Part shown: one piece after another, positions 1 through 9,187 of the stretch
How the letters are laid out: each line of letters starts with the position of its first letter
How positions within the stretch are numbered: the first letter of the stretch is position 1
Origin: Caballeronia sp. SBC1
GTDB lineage: Bacteria; Pseudomonadota; Gammaproteobacteria; Burkholderiales; Burkholderiaceae
Assembly: GCF_011493005.1 (NCBI RefSeq)
Contig: NZ_CP049156.1
Location: 620,001 to 684,000, forward strand
Reading direction: 5' to 3'
Length of the DNA stretch: 64,000 nucleotides
Made by a program: the position numbers and the translations under genes
The notes under the pieces: model-generated
What the model was told of the DNA's origin: nothing
What the model saw: only the letters and a program-made list of their open reading frames with translations
Database searches by the model: none

Positions 1-1266
1 GACGAATACATGACCGACCTCGGCCGCCGCGCGCGCCGGGCTTCACGCGCGATGGCGCGTGCATCGACGGCTGCGAAGAATGCCGCCCTCGAAGCCATAG
101 CGAACGCTATTGAACGTGAGCGCGCTGCGTTGAAGGACGCGAACGCGCGGGATCTCGCCCGCGCCCGCGACAAAGGCCATGACGCGGCGTTCATCGACCG
201 CCTGACGCTCTCCGATAAAGCCCTGAACACCATGATCGAAGGTTTGCGGCAAGTCGCCGCGCTGGCCGATCCCATTGGTGAAATAAGCGGTTTGAAATAT
301 CGGCCGAGCGGGATTCAGGTCGGGCAAATGCGCGTGCCGCTTGGTGTGATTGGCATCATTTATGAGTCGCGGCCGAATGTGACTATCGACGCCGCCGCGC
401 TGTGTCTGAAGTCGGGCAACGCGGCCATTCTGCGCGGCGGTTCCGAGGCGCTGGAATGCAACGCGGCGCTGGCGAAATTGATCGGTGAGGGATTAGAGGC
501 AGCCAGCTTGCCGCAAGACGCGGTGCAAGTTGTCTCCACGGCCGACCGCGCGGCGGTGGGCAAGTTGATCACCATGACCGAGTTCGTCGATGTGATCGTC
601 CCGCGCGGCGGCAAGGGCCTGATTGCGCGGCTCATGGAAGAGGCGCGCGTGCCGATGATCAAGCATCTCGATGGCATCTGCCACGTCTACGTGGACGATC
701 GCGCTGACCTCGTGAAAGCGTTCAACGTGTGCGACAACGCCAAGACGCATCGGTACGGTACCTGCAACACCATGGAAACGCTGTTGATCGCCAAAGGCAT
801 CGCGGCCGAGGCGTTACCCATGTTCGCACGCGAGTTCGTGGCCAAGGACGTGGAGCTGCGCGTTGACGGCGCCGCGCGGGCTGTTCTTGAAGCAGCAGCG
901 TTCGAAGGACCGCTTACCGACGCCACCGATGCCGACTGGAGCACGGAATACCTCGCGCCCATCTTGTCGATCAAGCTGGTGGAAGGGTTGGACGAAGCTA
1001 TCGAGCACATCAACACCTTCAGTTCGAATCACACTGACGCCATTGTCACGGAAGACCACGACCGCGCCATGCGCTTTCTTCGCGAAGTCGATTCAGCGAG
1101 CGTGATGGTCAATGCATCGACGCGTTTCGCCGATGGTTTCGAATTTGGCCTTGGTGCGGAGATCGGCATCTCGAACGACAAGTTGCACGCGCGCGGACCG
1201 GTTGGACTGGACGGTTTGACATCGTTGAAATACGTGGTGTTAGGCCACGGTGAAGTACGTCAATAA
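1..1266 (+). CDS. proA: Glutamate-5-semialdehyde dehydrogenase (gamma-glutamyl phosphate reductase), 5' end cut by window edge
   Basis: This enzyme reduces gamma-glutamyl phosphate to glutamate-5-semialdehyde with NADPH, the second step of proline synthesis in the cytoplasm. The protein shows the aldehyde-dehydrogenase fold of ProA, including the region [20 protein letters not shown] and the active-site segment [11 protein letters not shown], whose Cys is the expected catalytic thiol. An ATG lies at position 10. However, the nine bases before it read Asp-Glu-Tyr in the same frame without a stop, and ProA of this group usually has a few residues before Met-Thr-Asp-Leu, so the true start is probably just outside the window. 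From position 10 the protein is 418 aa, about full length. It is followed after 30 bp by the HemJ/CopD-family gene on the same strand. Confidence 0.96.
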   Translation, partial: DEYMTDLGRRARRASRAMARASTAAKNAALEAIANAIERERAALKDANARDLARARDKGHDAAFIDRLTLSDKALNTMIEGLRQVAALADPIGEISGLKYRPSGIQVGQMRVPLGVIGIIYESRPNVTIDAAALCLKSGNAAILRGGSEALECNAALAKLIGEGLEAASLPQDAVQVVSTADRAAVGKLITMTEFVDVIVPRGGKGLIARLMEEARVPMIKHLDGICHVYVDDRADLVKAFNVCDNAKTHRYGTCNTMETLLIAKGIAAEALPMFAREFVAKDVELRVDGAARAVLEAAAFEGPLTDATDADWSTEYLAPILSIKLVEGLDEAIEHINTFSSNHTDAIVTEDHDRAMRFLREVDSASVMVNASTRFADGFEFGLGAEIGISNDKLHARGPVGLDGLTSLKYVVLGHGEVRQ

Positions 1267-1296
1267 AGCACGCCAATAAGCGAGAAAACACCCCCG

Positions 1297-1713
1297 ATGC
1301 TCTGGATCAAATCGCTGCATATAGTATTAGTGGCCTCGTGGTTTGCTGGCCTGTTCTACCTGCCGCGCATTTTTGTGAATCTCGCGATGGAAACCGAGCC
1401 GGCGGCCACCGCCCGCTTGCTTGTCATGGCGCGCAAGCTGTTTCGGTTCATGACGTTCATCGCGGTGCCGGCGCTGGCGTGCGGCCTGTGGCTGTTCTTG
1501 GTTGTAGGGATTGGGCAAGGTCAGGGGTGGATGCATGCCAAGCTCGGCATAGTTGTCCTGATCATTATTTATCATGCGTATTGCGGCGTTTTGCTGCGTA
1601 CGTTCGCGCGTGGTGAGAACAAGCGCTCGGACAAGTGGTACAGAATGTTCAACGAGTTGCCGGTTCTGGGCTTGCTTGGCGCGACCTTATTGGTTGTGAT
1701 CAAGCCGTTCTGA
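1297..1713 (+). CDS. hemJ: HemJ/CopD-family membrane protein, probable protoporphyrinogen IX oxidase
   Basis: A 138-residue integral membrane protein with about four hydrophobic segments (roughly residues 5-25, 50-72, 82-102 and 121-136). The first helix carries the family motif LHIVLVASWFAGLFYLPR with His8, and the third begins WMHAKLG with His80 and Lys82. Conserved His and Lys residues at such positions are associated with function in HemJ, which oxidises protoporphyrinogen IX to protoporphyrin IX in haem synthesis. Genes of this family are often labelled only 'CopD family'; the haem role comes from family knowledge and is not proven here. It lies 30 bp after proA and probably shares its transcript. 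A damaged copy of its last third lies at 2764-2878, beyond cutC. Confidence 0.85.
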   Translation: MLWIKSLHIVLVASWFAGLFYLPRIFVNLAMETEPAATARLLVMARKLFRFMTFIAVPALACGLWLFLVVGIGQGQGWMHAKLGIVVLIIIYHAYCGVLLRTFARGENKRSDKWYRMFNELPVLGLLGATLLVVIKPF

Positions 1714-1741
1714 ATCTCATCAGCGTGTTGCAGTAACAGAA

Positions 1742-1770
1742 ATGCCGGCCACCAAGTGCCGGCGTTTTTG
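1742..1770 (+). terminator. Probable terminator after hemJ
   Basis: A GC-rich hairpin with arms ATGCCGGC and GCCGGCGT and an 8-base loop is followed by TTTTT. It lies 28 bp past the hemJ stop, where transcription converges on the minus-strand cutC gene. Confidence 0.6.
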
Positions 1771-1907
1771 CATCTGGACTAAACGCACGTATTTGCCGCG
1801 ATTTGCCGCGTTCGGGATCGAGTTCCTGCAGAGAGGGTCCGCACGGTCACCGTGGTGCCGGAATTTGCTTCGGGATATGGGCGCACCGAACCCAAGCTGC
1901 TGCGCGC

Positions 1908-2684
1908 TCAATCTACTCGGCCCACTTGTTCCCACGCTTCATTCGCCTCGGCGATGATCTGTCTGACCAGGTCAGCCGAAGTCTCCACGATCGCGTATTC
2001 ATCCTGCCCCGGGCCACCCATTTTTATACGTTCATTGCGGTAGCGCATGTTGCTGGCGAAGGGCACCCGTCCGGAAGTGTGATATTCGACGCAGCCGGTT
2101 TCAGAGACCAGTTGTGCAATATTGTTCAGCCGCACCCCCGCGCCCGGCATGATCACCAGTCGTTCCCCCGCGGCCTCACGCAGTTTGCTGATCAGTTCGG
2201 CGCCATCCGCCGCGCTGGCTTCCTGGCCGGATGTGAGCAGGCGGTTGCAGCCGGTGACAATGACGTCTTCCAACGCTTTAAACGGATCACGTGCGACGTC
2301 AAACGCGCGGTGGAAGGTGGCCGGCATGGGCATGGCCAGCTCAACCAGATGCTTGGTGCGCGGCACGTCAATATCGCCGTCGGCGGTGAGCAGCCCGATC
2401 ACTACGCCGTCGACACCGAGCTTCTTGCAGGCGAGGATGTCCCGCTTCATCACGTCAAATTCGACATTTGAGTACAGAAAGTCACCGCCGCGTGGCCGGA
2501 TGATTACGTTTAACAAGATCCGCAGCTGGTCCCGCGCGCTGGCGATGGCGCCGTAAGAAGGTGTGGTGCCGCCCTCCAGCAGGTTGTCGCAAAATTCGAC
2601 ACGGCCCGCGCCGCCTTCTTGCGCCGCTAGACATGAGGTAACAGATCCCGCACAGATTTCAAGCAGAACAGGGGGTTTGAGCAC
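1908..2684 (-). CDS. cutC: Copper homeostasis protein CutC family
   Basis: A 258-residue cytoplasmic protein of the CutC family, predicted to form a TIM barrel. Recognisable segments are LLEICAGSVTSCLAAQEGGA and RVEFCDNLLEGGTTPSYG at the N-terminus, VIIRPRGGDFLYSN, ATFHRAFDVARDP and RLLTSGQEASA. Bacterial CutC was named for copper tolerance in Escherichia coli, but its biochemical role is still debated, so the copper function is a family label. The gene stands alone on the minus strand, convergent with hemJ. It is bracketed by hemJ on one side and a decayed hemJ 3' fragment on the other, which suggests that the cutC segment entered between duplicated hemJ ends. Confidence 0.93.
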   Translation of the reverse strand: MLKPPVLLEICAGSVTSCLAAQEGGAGRVEFCDNLLEGGTTPSYGAIASARDQLRILLNVIIRPRGGDFLYSNVEFDVMKRDILACKKLGVDGVVIGLLTADGDIDVPRTKHLVELAMPMPATFHRAFDVARDPFKALEDVIVTGCNRLLTSGQEASAADGAELISKLREAAGERLVIMPGAGVRLNNIAQLVSETGCVEYHTSGRVPFASNMRYRNERIKMGGPGQDEYAIVETSADLVRQIIAEANEAWEQVGRVD

Positions 2685-2763
2685 GGAGAGGTTTTCCAGG
2701 TTGATGCACGGCCTTCAGCTTAAACCACCCACGGATCAAGTAGCTGCGCGGATGTGGACTGTT

Positions 2764-2878
2764 TAGTCACTGCGCGCAATGAAAATAAGCGTTCCGAGAA
2801 GTGGCACAGAATCTCCAACGAACTACCGGCACTCGCGGGCTGCCCGGCGCCATGTTGCCGGTCTTCAGCAAGCTCTGA
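2764..2878 (+). pseudogene. Decayed duplicate of the hemJ 3' end
   Basis: The plus strand here still encodes ARNENKRSEKWHRISNELPA, clearly homologous to residues 104-122 of the HemJ-like protein at 1297-1713 (ARGENKRSDKWYRMFNELPV). The similarity continues in the DNA up to a TGA at 2876-2878, although the last part has shifted frame. No 5' two-thirds of the gene and no start codon are present. It lies on the same strand as the intact gene, on the far side of cutC. Confidence 0.8.
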
Positions 2879-3275
2879 ATCGCTTGAGCACCTTGTCGCA
2901 GTTGATGAGGCATGTCCTTCAAGCATAGTTATTTCACCGCTTATTTTCATTTAATTTCGGAATCCATATGTTTTTAAACGGAATCTCCGGCGGGAATCCG
3001 TGGTTCGGTGAATTAGGACGCTTCTCATGGTTTCCCTAAGACCGTGCAACGAGAATCTATTCATCGCATGTAGTTCATGCGCTTTGCTGTAGATGAGGCT
3101 TCATTCCTAGGTGTATTTAGGACCTTTCCGATTTGCGACATGCAATGCGTTGCAGATAATGCTCGCGCTAAAAATTGCACTGCGCGACGAAAGCGGATCG
3201 AGTCGTCTCCACAGCCACGTTCAACCCGACCGGCCGGAGTATTTGCTCAGGCCGGACCCTCAAAAGTCAAAAGCC
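2879..3275. other. Intergenic region before the type I secretion operon
   Basis: About 400 bp, more AT-rich than its surroundings, without a convincing gene. An in-frame extension of the downstream ABC transporter ORF reaches back to 3111 but reads as non-coding. The segment should hold the promoter of the secretion operon. I could not identify specific promoter boxes or an operator with confidence. Confidence 0.5.
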
Positions 3276-5594
3276 ATGAAAAATGAAGTATCGGGCGCCT
3301 TCGCGCCTAATCGACCGGACGACGGCGCAGAGGCGTTGCCCGTATCGGTAAAAGTGGACGACACGCTGCTGAAAAGTCTCGTCTGGATGGCCGCTTACCA
3401 CGGCAGGCCAACCAGCGAAGCGTCGATGCTCGCTGGCCTGCCCACCGGGCGGTTTATTTCGCCCAAGCAGGCGCAACTCGCTATTGAACAAGCTGGATTT
3501 ACCGCGGGAATTATAGAGCGCCAGCCAAACGAAGTTTCCCAGATGCTATTGCCGGTCGTGCTGTTCCGCAAGGATCACGGTGGCATGATCTTGATCGGCC
3601 GGTCTCCTAAGGACGTCAAGGTCATCAAGCCTGCGTCCGAAATCAAGGAAGGCGCACAGCCCGAAGTCGACGAAATGGAAGCGGCTTATCTCGTCGTGCT
3701 TCCGGAATCGGGATCGAAGATTGTATCCATCGGCGTAAGTCAACTGAAGGCGAACTATACCGGCTATGCGATGCTGGTAAAGCCGGTCGGCCGTGTTGAC
3801 GAACGTGCAGGCAAGGCGGAGCCGGCGAACGACGGTCACTGGCTTTTGAGCACGTTGTGGCGTTTTCGCCGGTACTACTGGAGCGCCGCACTGGGTGCGC
3901 TGCTCATCAACGTCCTGGCACTCGCCGGTACTTTTTTCACCATGAACGTCTATGACAGAGTGGTGCCGAACCAGGCATTTACGACGCTCTGGTCGCTGGC
4001 TATCGGGGTGTCCATTGCGATGCTGTTCGAGTTCATATCGCGTAATGTCCGCGCGCATGTGCTCGATGTTGCAGGCAAGAAAGCCGACTTGATCATGGGC
4101 GCGATGTTGTTCAGGAAAGCGCTGGCTATCCGCATGGAACACAAGCCGGCGTCGTCTGGATCGTTCGCCAATCAATTGAGGGAATTCGAGTCGGTGCGCG
4201 ACTTTGTTGCGTCTGCCACGCTGGCCACTGTTTCCGATCTGCCTTTCACCCTCTTGTACGTAGCGGTGATCTTCATGATTGGCGGGCAGCTAGGCTTTAT
4301 CCCGCTTTTGTTGATCCCCGTGATCATTGGCGTGAGCCTCATGATTCAGTGGCCGCTCAAGAAGGTGATGAAAGAAAACCTGCGTGAGTCGTCGTTGAAG
4401 CAGGGCGTGCTGATTGAAACCGTCGAGGGCATTGAAACGCTCAAGGCCACAGGCGGCGAGCGCTACATGCAGGAACGCTGGGAGCTGTTTTCAGCTAAAG
4501 CCTCTGATACCTCGATGAAGTCCAAACGTCTCTCCGCCCTGGCGATGAACTTCGTGTCGTGGATCACGCAGTTCGAGACAGTGATGATCGTGGTTTTCGG
4601 TGTGTATCTGATTGCCGATGGCAAGCTGACCCAGGGCGCGTTGATCGGCTCGGTGATTCTGGCTTCGCGCGCACTCGCCCCGCTTGCTCAGGTTGCCGGT
4701 CTCGCCGTGCGTTTTCAACAGGCGAAGGCCGCGCTTGACTCGCTCAGCGCCCTGATGAAGAAGCCAGTCGAACATGATCCGGAAGTTGAATATCTCAACA
4801 ATCCCTCCATTAGCGGTGCGATTGAACTGAAGCGCGTGGGTTTTCACTATCCCTCGCCGAGTGGCATGAAGCCGCCCGAGTTCCTGAAGGACATCAACGT
4901 CAAGATCAATGCCGGTGATCGTGTTGCGATTCTCGGCCGGGTCGGTAGCGGAAAATCGTCGTTGCTGCGCGTGATGTCGAATCTATATCGTCCGACTAGC
5001 GGACAGGTCTTCTGCGACGGCATCGACATCAAGCAGATCGACCCCGCCGACTGGCGCGCCAATGTGGGTTACGTATCGCAGGACAGCCGCCTGTTCTACG
5101 GCTCGCTGCGTGAAAACGTCATGCTCGGACGCCCTGACGCGAGCATTCACGAACTACTTCGTGTAGGAAAACTAACTGGGCTAGATGCGATCGCCGCGGA
5201 TAATCCGCATGGCTGGAACTTGCCGATTGGAGAGAACGGCGACGGCCTGTCGGGTGGCCAGAAGCAACTCGTCGCGCTTGCACGCTCCCTGATCGCCCGT
5301 CCGAAACTCATGTTGATGGACGAGCCGACCAGCGCGATGGATACGCAGACGGAAGCCGCTTTTATCACCCATCTTAACGAGGCCACGCAAGGTACGACGC
5401 TGGTCGTGGTGACCCACAGGCCGTCCCTGCTGCAACTGGTCGACCGGATCATCGTCATTGACGGCGGCCGCGTCGTCACTGACGGCCCGAAGGAAGAAGT
5501 GCTCGCTGCGTTGCGTGGCACGTCTGGGCCGGCCGTTACTTCTGCACAACATTCTGATACTCAGGCGCAAAGCGTCACGAAGGATGCGTCATGA
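3276..5594 (+). CDS. Type I secretion ABC exporter (LapB-like), permease/ATPase
   Basis: Inner-membrane ABC exporter that would energise one-step secretion of unfolded proteins. From the ATG at 3276 it is 772 aa. Residues about 28-150 resemble a C39-peptidase-like domain, but the expected catalytic Cys region reads LLKSLVWMAAYHGRP without Cys, as in exporters of RTX/LapA-type adhesins that do not process a leader. The membrane domain spans about 205-480. The nucleotide-binding domain has Walker A GRVGSGKS near residue 556, signature LSGGQKQ near 658, Walker B LMLMDEP near 679 and a switch His in VVTHRP. The frame is open upstream to 3111, but that stretch does not look coding. The stop overlaps the next start (ATGA), so the adaptor is translationally coupled. 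Likely substrates are the Ig-repeat proteins at 20-39 kb (inference). Confidence 0.93.
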   Translation: MKNEVSGAFAPNRPDDGAEALPVSVKVDDTLLKSLVWMAAYHGRPTSEASMLAGLPTGRFISPKQAQLAIEQAGFTAGIIERQPNEVSQMLLPVVLFRKDHGGMILIGRSPKDVKVIKPASEIKEGAQPEVDEMEAAYLVVLPESGSKIVSIGVSQLKANYTGYAMLVKPVGRVDERAGKAEPANDGHWLLSTLWRFRRYYWSAALGALLINVLALAGTFFTMNVYDRVVPNQAFTTLWSLAIGVSIAMLFEFISRNVRAHVLDVAGKKADLIMGAMLFRKALAIRMEHKPASSGSFANQLREFESVRDFVASATLATVSDLPFTLLYVAVIFMIGGQLGFIPLLLIPVIIGVSLMIQWPLKKVMKENLRESSLKQGVLIETVEGIETLKATGGERYMQERWELFSAKASDTSMKSKRLSALAMNFVSWITQFETVMIVVFGVYLIADGKLTQGALIGSVILASRALAPLAQVAGLAVRFQQAKAALDSLSALMKKPVEHDPEVEYLNNPSISGAIELKRVGFHYPSPSGMKPPEFLKDINVKINAGDRVAILGRVGSGKSSLLRVMSNLYRPTSGQVFCDGIDIKQIDPADWRANVGYVSQDSRLFYGSLRENVMLGRPDASIHELLRVGKLTGLDAIAADNPHGWNLPIGENGDGLSGGQKQLVALARSLIARPKLMLMDEPTSAMDTQTEAAFITHLNEATQGTTLVVVTHRPSLLQLVDRIIVIDGGRVVTDGPKEEVLAALRGTSGPAVTSAQHSDTQAQSVTKDAS

Positions 5595-6868
5595 AACTAT
5601 TTACTAAATTACATCGTCTGCTTCGTTCGCTGACGCCCGGTGGCCGCAGGAAGAACGCGGCGCCCAGAATTCACCCGGCTCATACCGCCTATATGAATGA
5701 CTTGCGCGAATCGCTTCTCGCGCAATCGATCCCTGGCACGATGATCATGCTCTACCTTGTCGCGGCCGTGATGATCGGCGGCGTGATCTGGGCGAAGTTC
5801 GCGAAGGTCGAGGAAGTCACGCAAGGGCAAGGGAAAGTGGTTCCGGTTCGCCGTGAACAGCTTATCCAAAGCCTGGAAGGAGGCATTCTCGCCGATATGC
5901 GTGTGAAGGAAGGCGATATTGTCCAGAAAGGCCAGGTGCTGTTGAACATCGACCCGAAGCGTGCCGACTCGTCCTACGCGGAAGGACATTCGAAGTGGGT
6001 GGGTCTGGTAGCGCGAGTCGCGCGCTTGCGTGCCGAAGCAAACCACACCCCGTTGCTGTTTCCCGCTGATATCCAGAAGGACACGGCCGTCACGCTGAGC
6101 GAAACCCAGGCATATCAGGCGCGGCGTCGGTCGCTGGAAGACTCGGTCGCATCGCTGCAACGAAGCTACACGCTCGCAATGGACGAAATCAACATGACGG
6201 AGCCGCTAGCCGCACGCGGTCTTATTTCGGAAACCGAAGTATTGCGCATGAAGCGAAGCGCAAATGACCTGCAGTCGCAAATTGTGGATCGTCGCAACAA
6301 GTTTCAGGCCGATGCCAACGACGAATTGTCGCGCCTCGAACTCGAACTCTCGCAGACCAAGGAAAATCTTGTGGGCCGTGCCGACGTGGTTGAACGCACG
6401 ACGCTGGTGGCCCCGGTCAAGGGAACCATCAAGGATATTCGCGTGACCACTATCGGCGGCGTGATTCAGCCGGGCGCGCAGATCATGAGCATCGTTCCTT
6501 ACGCGGATCAGCTGATCGTGGAAGCTCACATCAAGCCGCAAGACGTAGCGTTCATTCATCCTGGTTTGCCCGCAATGGTGAAGATCTCGGCCTACGACTT
6601 TGGCATCTATGGCGGCCTTAAAGGGCACGTGATTGACGTTAGCCCGGACACGCTTGTAGATGAAAAAGCTGTGCCAGGCAAAGGTGACGCGATTTATTAC
6701 CGCGTCCAGGTCCTCACCGACAAAAGCGAACTTGTCGCGGCTGGGAAACACTTGCCGATCATTCCTGGCATGACGGGTAACGTCGAAATTAGAACCGGCG
6801 AAAAAACTGTTCTGTCTTACTTGCTGAAGCCGATTTTCAAATCGCGTGAAGCATTCCGCGAGAGATAA
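5591..6868 (+). CDS. Type I secretion periplasmic adaptor, HlyD/LapC family
   Basis: A 425-aa membrane-fusion protein that should link the inner-membrane exporter to the outer-membrane channel. It has a short cytoplasmic N-terminus, one membrane helix at about residues 50-70, and then the lipoyl-like motif around VRREQLIQSLEGGILADMRV and VKEGDIVQKGQVLLNIDP. A coiled-coil hairpin follows at about 120-260, then the second lipoyl half and beta-barrel containing TIKDIRVTTIGGVIQPG. The start overlaps the exporter stop by 4 bp, and the TolC-family gene begins 6 bp after its stop. The three therefore form one operon with the standard order ABC, MFP, OMP. Confidence 0.95.
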   Translation: MKLFTKLHRLLRSLTPGGRRKNAAPRIHPAHTAYMNDLRESLLAQSIPGTMIMLYLVAAVMIGGVIWAKFAKVEEVTQGQGKVVPVRREQLIQSLEGGILADMRVKEGDIVQKGQVLLNIDPKRADSSYAEGHSKWVGLVARVARLRAEANHTPLLFPADIQKDTAVTLSETQAYQARRRSLEDSVASLQRSYTLAMDEINMTEPLAARGLISETEVLRMKRSANDLQSQIVDRRNKFQADANDELSRLELELSQTKENLVGRADVVERTTLVAPVKGTIKDIRVTTIGGVIQPGAQIMSIVPYADQLIVEAHIKPQDVAFIHPGLPAMVKISAYDFGIYGGLKGHVIDVSPDTLVDEKAVPGKGDAIYYRVQVLTDKSELVAAGKHLPIIPGMTGNVEIRTGEKTVLSYLLKPIFKSREAFRER

Positions 6869-6874
6869 ATCGAT

Positions 6875-9187
6875 ATGTCTACACGAACAAAAACCGCACA
6901 GTCAGGCTGTGCTGAGATTGAGGCTACGGTCGCACAATCGTACGGACCAGCCCCACGACGGACGATTGTGTCCGCCTTGGGAGTCCTGGTCGGAACCGGT
7001 GTCGTCACGCTTGCGTTCGGAGTTCCGGAGGCGCATGCAAAATCGGCAATCGATGAACTCGATTGGGTCCCGCAGTCCCAACAGGCCCGCCTCGCTGAAC
7101 GCGCCGAACGCGCACGGCAAGCTCAGCAAGCTCAGCAAGCTCAGCAAGCTCAGCAAGCTCAGCAAGCTCAGCAAGCTCAGCAAGCTCAGCAAGCTCAGCA
7201 AGCTCAGCAAGCTCAGCAAGCTCAGCAAGCTCAGCAAGCTCAGCAGGCACAGCAGGCTCAGCAAGCGCAGCAGGCACAGCAGGCACAGCAGGCACAGCAG
7301 GCACAGCAGGCACAGCAGGCTGAGGTTTTCCCAAACGGCCTCTTAGCGGCTGACCGTGCGCCGGCTCGTGCCCAGTTTATCGACACGGCGGAATGGCCGA
7401 TCGCAGCGGTGCGCCCTTTGCCATACCAGGCACCAGTGCCCCTCTCGACCGCTTCCGCCATGGCTGCGGCCCCGCTAAAGGGCTCGATGCCGGAACGGCC
7501 ACTGGGCCTCGTTGCAGCGGGTCCGGCTACACCGCTTCGGCTTGAATCGGTTGAAACGCCGGCGACTGTGCCAAGGCCAACGCCAAGGCTTAACGGTGAC
7601 GGCGACGGTCCTTACGCGTCCGGCCCACCTGTTGTGTCTGTCGCAGCGCGGGTGCCGAACATAAAGGCTGACTTGCAGTCATTGCGTGGATCACTCGCGA
7701 CCGGCGCGGTGACGCATATGGATGATGAGCTTGCCGCGTCGTCATCGGCTTCCGGCAGGTCAAACGCCTTGCGCGATGGCACAGGCCAGCAGACGAACTT
7801 GCCCGTTGGTGCAAAAACAGACAGGCAAAACGGGGACGCTTACTCCGCGGCCCTCGCGAGTAGCGCGTCCTCGATGAACCGTCGCGGCCAGCGCAATGTT
7901 CGTTCGCTGGACACGGGCTTCTCCGAGTGGCTGGACGATGGATCCAGTTTCCGCACCCGTGCCAACGTAGCAGTGGTGCCTGAACAGGCTGTCCGTGCAG
8001 CGTTGCGAAACGCTGCCGACGCGGCGGCAGCCCGAAGTGCGACGATACGGCAGGCGCAGGCCGATTGGGATGCGGCCAAGGCGGACATCGATCAGGTTAA
8101 AGGCCAGCGTTATCCGCAAGTGCAGGTAGGCGCGAATACGCCAAGCATCACGGGCGACAGTGCGAGCTTTAACCAGTACAACCGCCCGACCGCGAGCATC
8201 GCAGTTACGACATTGATTTATGACTGGGGCAAGACAAGCAAGAACATTGCTAGCCGCACGAAGACGGCCGAAGCAACAGAGTTGTACTTCCAGACGGTGT
8301 CGCAGCAGAATGCTTACGACGTTTCATCGAACCTGGTTGAGTTGACGAAATTTAGGGCCATCTATGTGATTGGCGAGAGTTACGTCAAGCGCATGAAGCA
8401 ACTTGTGGAGATGCTGGAGGAGATCGTCAAGGTCGATCCGGGTCGCCTCAGCGAGCTGACCCAGGCGAAGTCTCGACTATTGCAGGCACAGACATCGCAG
8501 CAGACGGTCGCGGCACAAGTGCGTGCCCTGCAGCTCGCGGTCCACAAACTAGTGGGCGATGAGCCCACGCCTATGCCGGCCGGCACACACTGGCAGCTTC
8601 AACTTGACGGCCTGGACGATGCTGTCGCCGCCGTCGCGCAGAATCCCGCCATCGCACAAGCGGGTGCTGAAGCGGCCGCTGCGAAGCTGAGCGCCCAGGC
8701 TGTGCGCGCGGACGGATTGCCCAAGCTGAACTGGGTCATCAACAAGAATACGGCCTCTGACGTGTTTGGCAATCGCCAGCCATGGTCGACTATGTTGCAG
8801 CTCTCCTGGACGCCGTTCCAGGGTGGCTCGCAGCGCGCTGCCGAGCGCGCTGCGTTGTCCCGGGCTTCGTCGAGCAGTGACAAGCGCGATCAGCTCGAGC
8901 TCGATTCGGAGTTCAAGGTCCGCGACGCTCATCGGGATGCTATAGCGCTCGCCGAGCGGGCGCAGATGTACGGCCAGCTTTCAGGGGAAACCGATCTTGT
9001 TCGCAAGCAGTTTTTCGAGCAGTGGTATCACCTTAATCGTCGGACGTTGCTGGACGTACTGTCAGCGGAAAGCGACTTTTATAACAACCAGGTGAGTGAG
9101 GTCACCACTCAGTTCGATTCTTATCAGTCAGTTCTTAAAATTCATCTCAATAATGGCACGTTGGGGGAATGGTTGCAGCGGACTTAA
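6875..9187 (+). CDS. TolC-family outer-membrane channel with long N-terminal extension and Ala-Gln-Gln repeat
   Basis: Outer-membrane component of the type I secretion operon, 770 aa, far longer than the usual 430-500 aa of TolC-type proteins. Residues 1-55 look like an extended signal peptide (hydrophobic core about 31-50, cleavage after AHA). Residues 83-148 are 22 uninterrupted Ala-Gln-Gln units, followed by about 200 residues of Pro/Ala/Ser-rich sequence of no recognised family. The outer-membrane efflux protein core begins near residue 367 (VVPEQAVRAALRNAADAAAA) and runs to the end, with the alternating helical and strand segments typical of TolC. The Gln-rich extension would lie in the periplasm; its role is unknown. 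A strong hairpin terminator follows at 9263. Confidence 0.9.
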   Translation: MSTRTKTAQSGCAEIEATVAQSYGPAPRRTIVSALGVLVGTGVVTLAFGVPEAHAKSAIDELDWVPQSQQARLAERAERARQAQQAQQAQQAQQAQQAQQAQQAQQAQQAQQAQQAQQAQQAQQAQQAQQAQQAQQAQQAQQAQQAQQAEVFPNGLLAADRAPARAQFIDTAEWPIAAVRPLPYQAPVPLSTASAMAAAPLKGSMPERPLGLVAAGPATPLRLESVETPATVPRPTPRLNGDGDGPYASGPPVVSVAARVPNIKADLQSLRGSLATGAVTHMDDELAASSSASGRSNALRDGTGQQTNLPVGAKTDRQNGDAYSAALASSASSMNRRGQRNVRSLDTGFSEWLDDGSSFRTRANVAVVPEQAVRAALRNAADAAAARSATIRQAQADWDAAKADIDQVKGQRYPQVQVGANTPSITGDSASFNQYNRPTASIAVTTLIYDWGKTSKNIASRTKTAEATELYFQTVSQQNAYDVSSNLVELTKFRAIYVIGESYVKRMKQLVEMLEEIVKVDPGRLSELTQAKSRLLQAQTSQQTVAAQVRALQLAVHKLVGDEPTPMPAGTHWQLQLDGLDDAVAAVAQNPAIAQAGAEAAAAKLSAQAVRADGLPKLNWVINKNTASDVFGNRQPWSTMLQLSWTPFQGGSQRAAERAALSRASSSSDKRDQLELDSEFKVRDAHRDAIALAERAQMYGQLSGETDLVRKQFFEQWYHLNRRTLLDVLSAESDFYNNQVSEVTTQFDSYQSVLKIHLNNGTLGEWLQRT
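7121..7318 (+). repeat. 9-bp minisatellite, 22 copies, encoding (Ala-Gln-Gln)22
   Basis: Thirteen perfect copies of GCTCAGCAA are followed by nine variant copies (mostly GCACAGCAG). The unit length keeps the reading frame, so copy-number slippage would lengthen or shorten the protein without breaking it. The homogeneous 5' half suggests recent expansion. Confidence 0.97.

Noticed and set aside
3111..3275. Upstream extension of the ABC exporter (55 extra residues)
   Set aside because: The extension does not resemble exporter N-termini and its composition looks non-coding. The ATG at 3276 gives a normal-length protein.
6846..7346. Plus-strand frame with repeated Lys-Leu-Ser and Arg-His-Ser, and minus-strand Leu-Ser repeats
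   Set aside because: These are the alternative frames of the AQQ minisatellite in the TolC-family gene.
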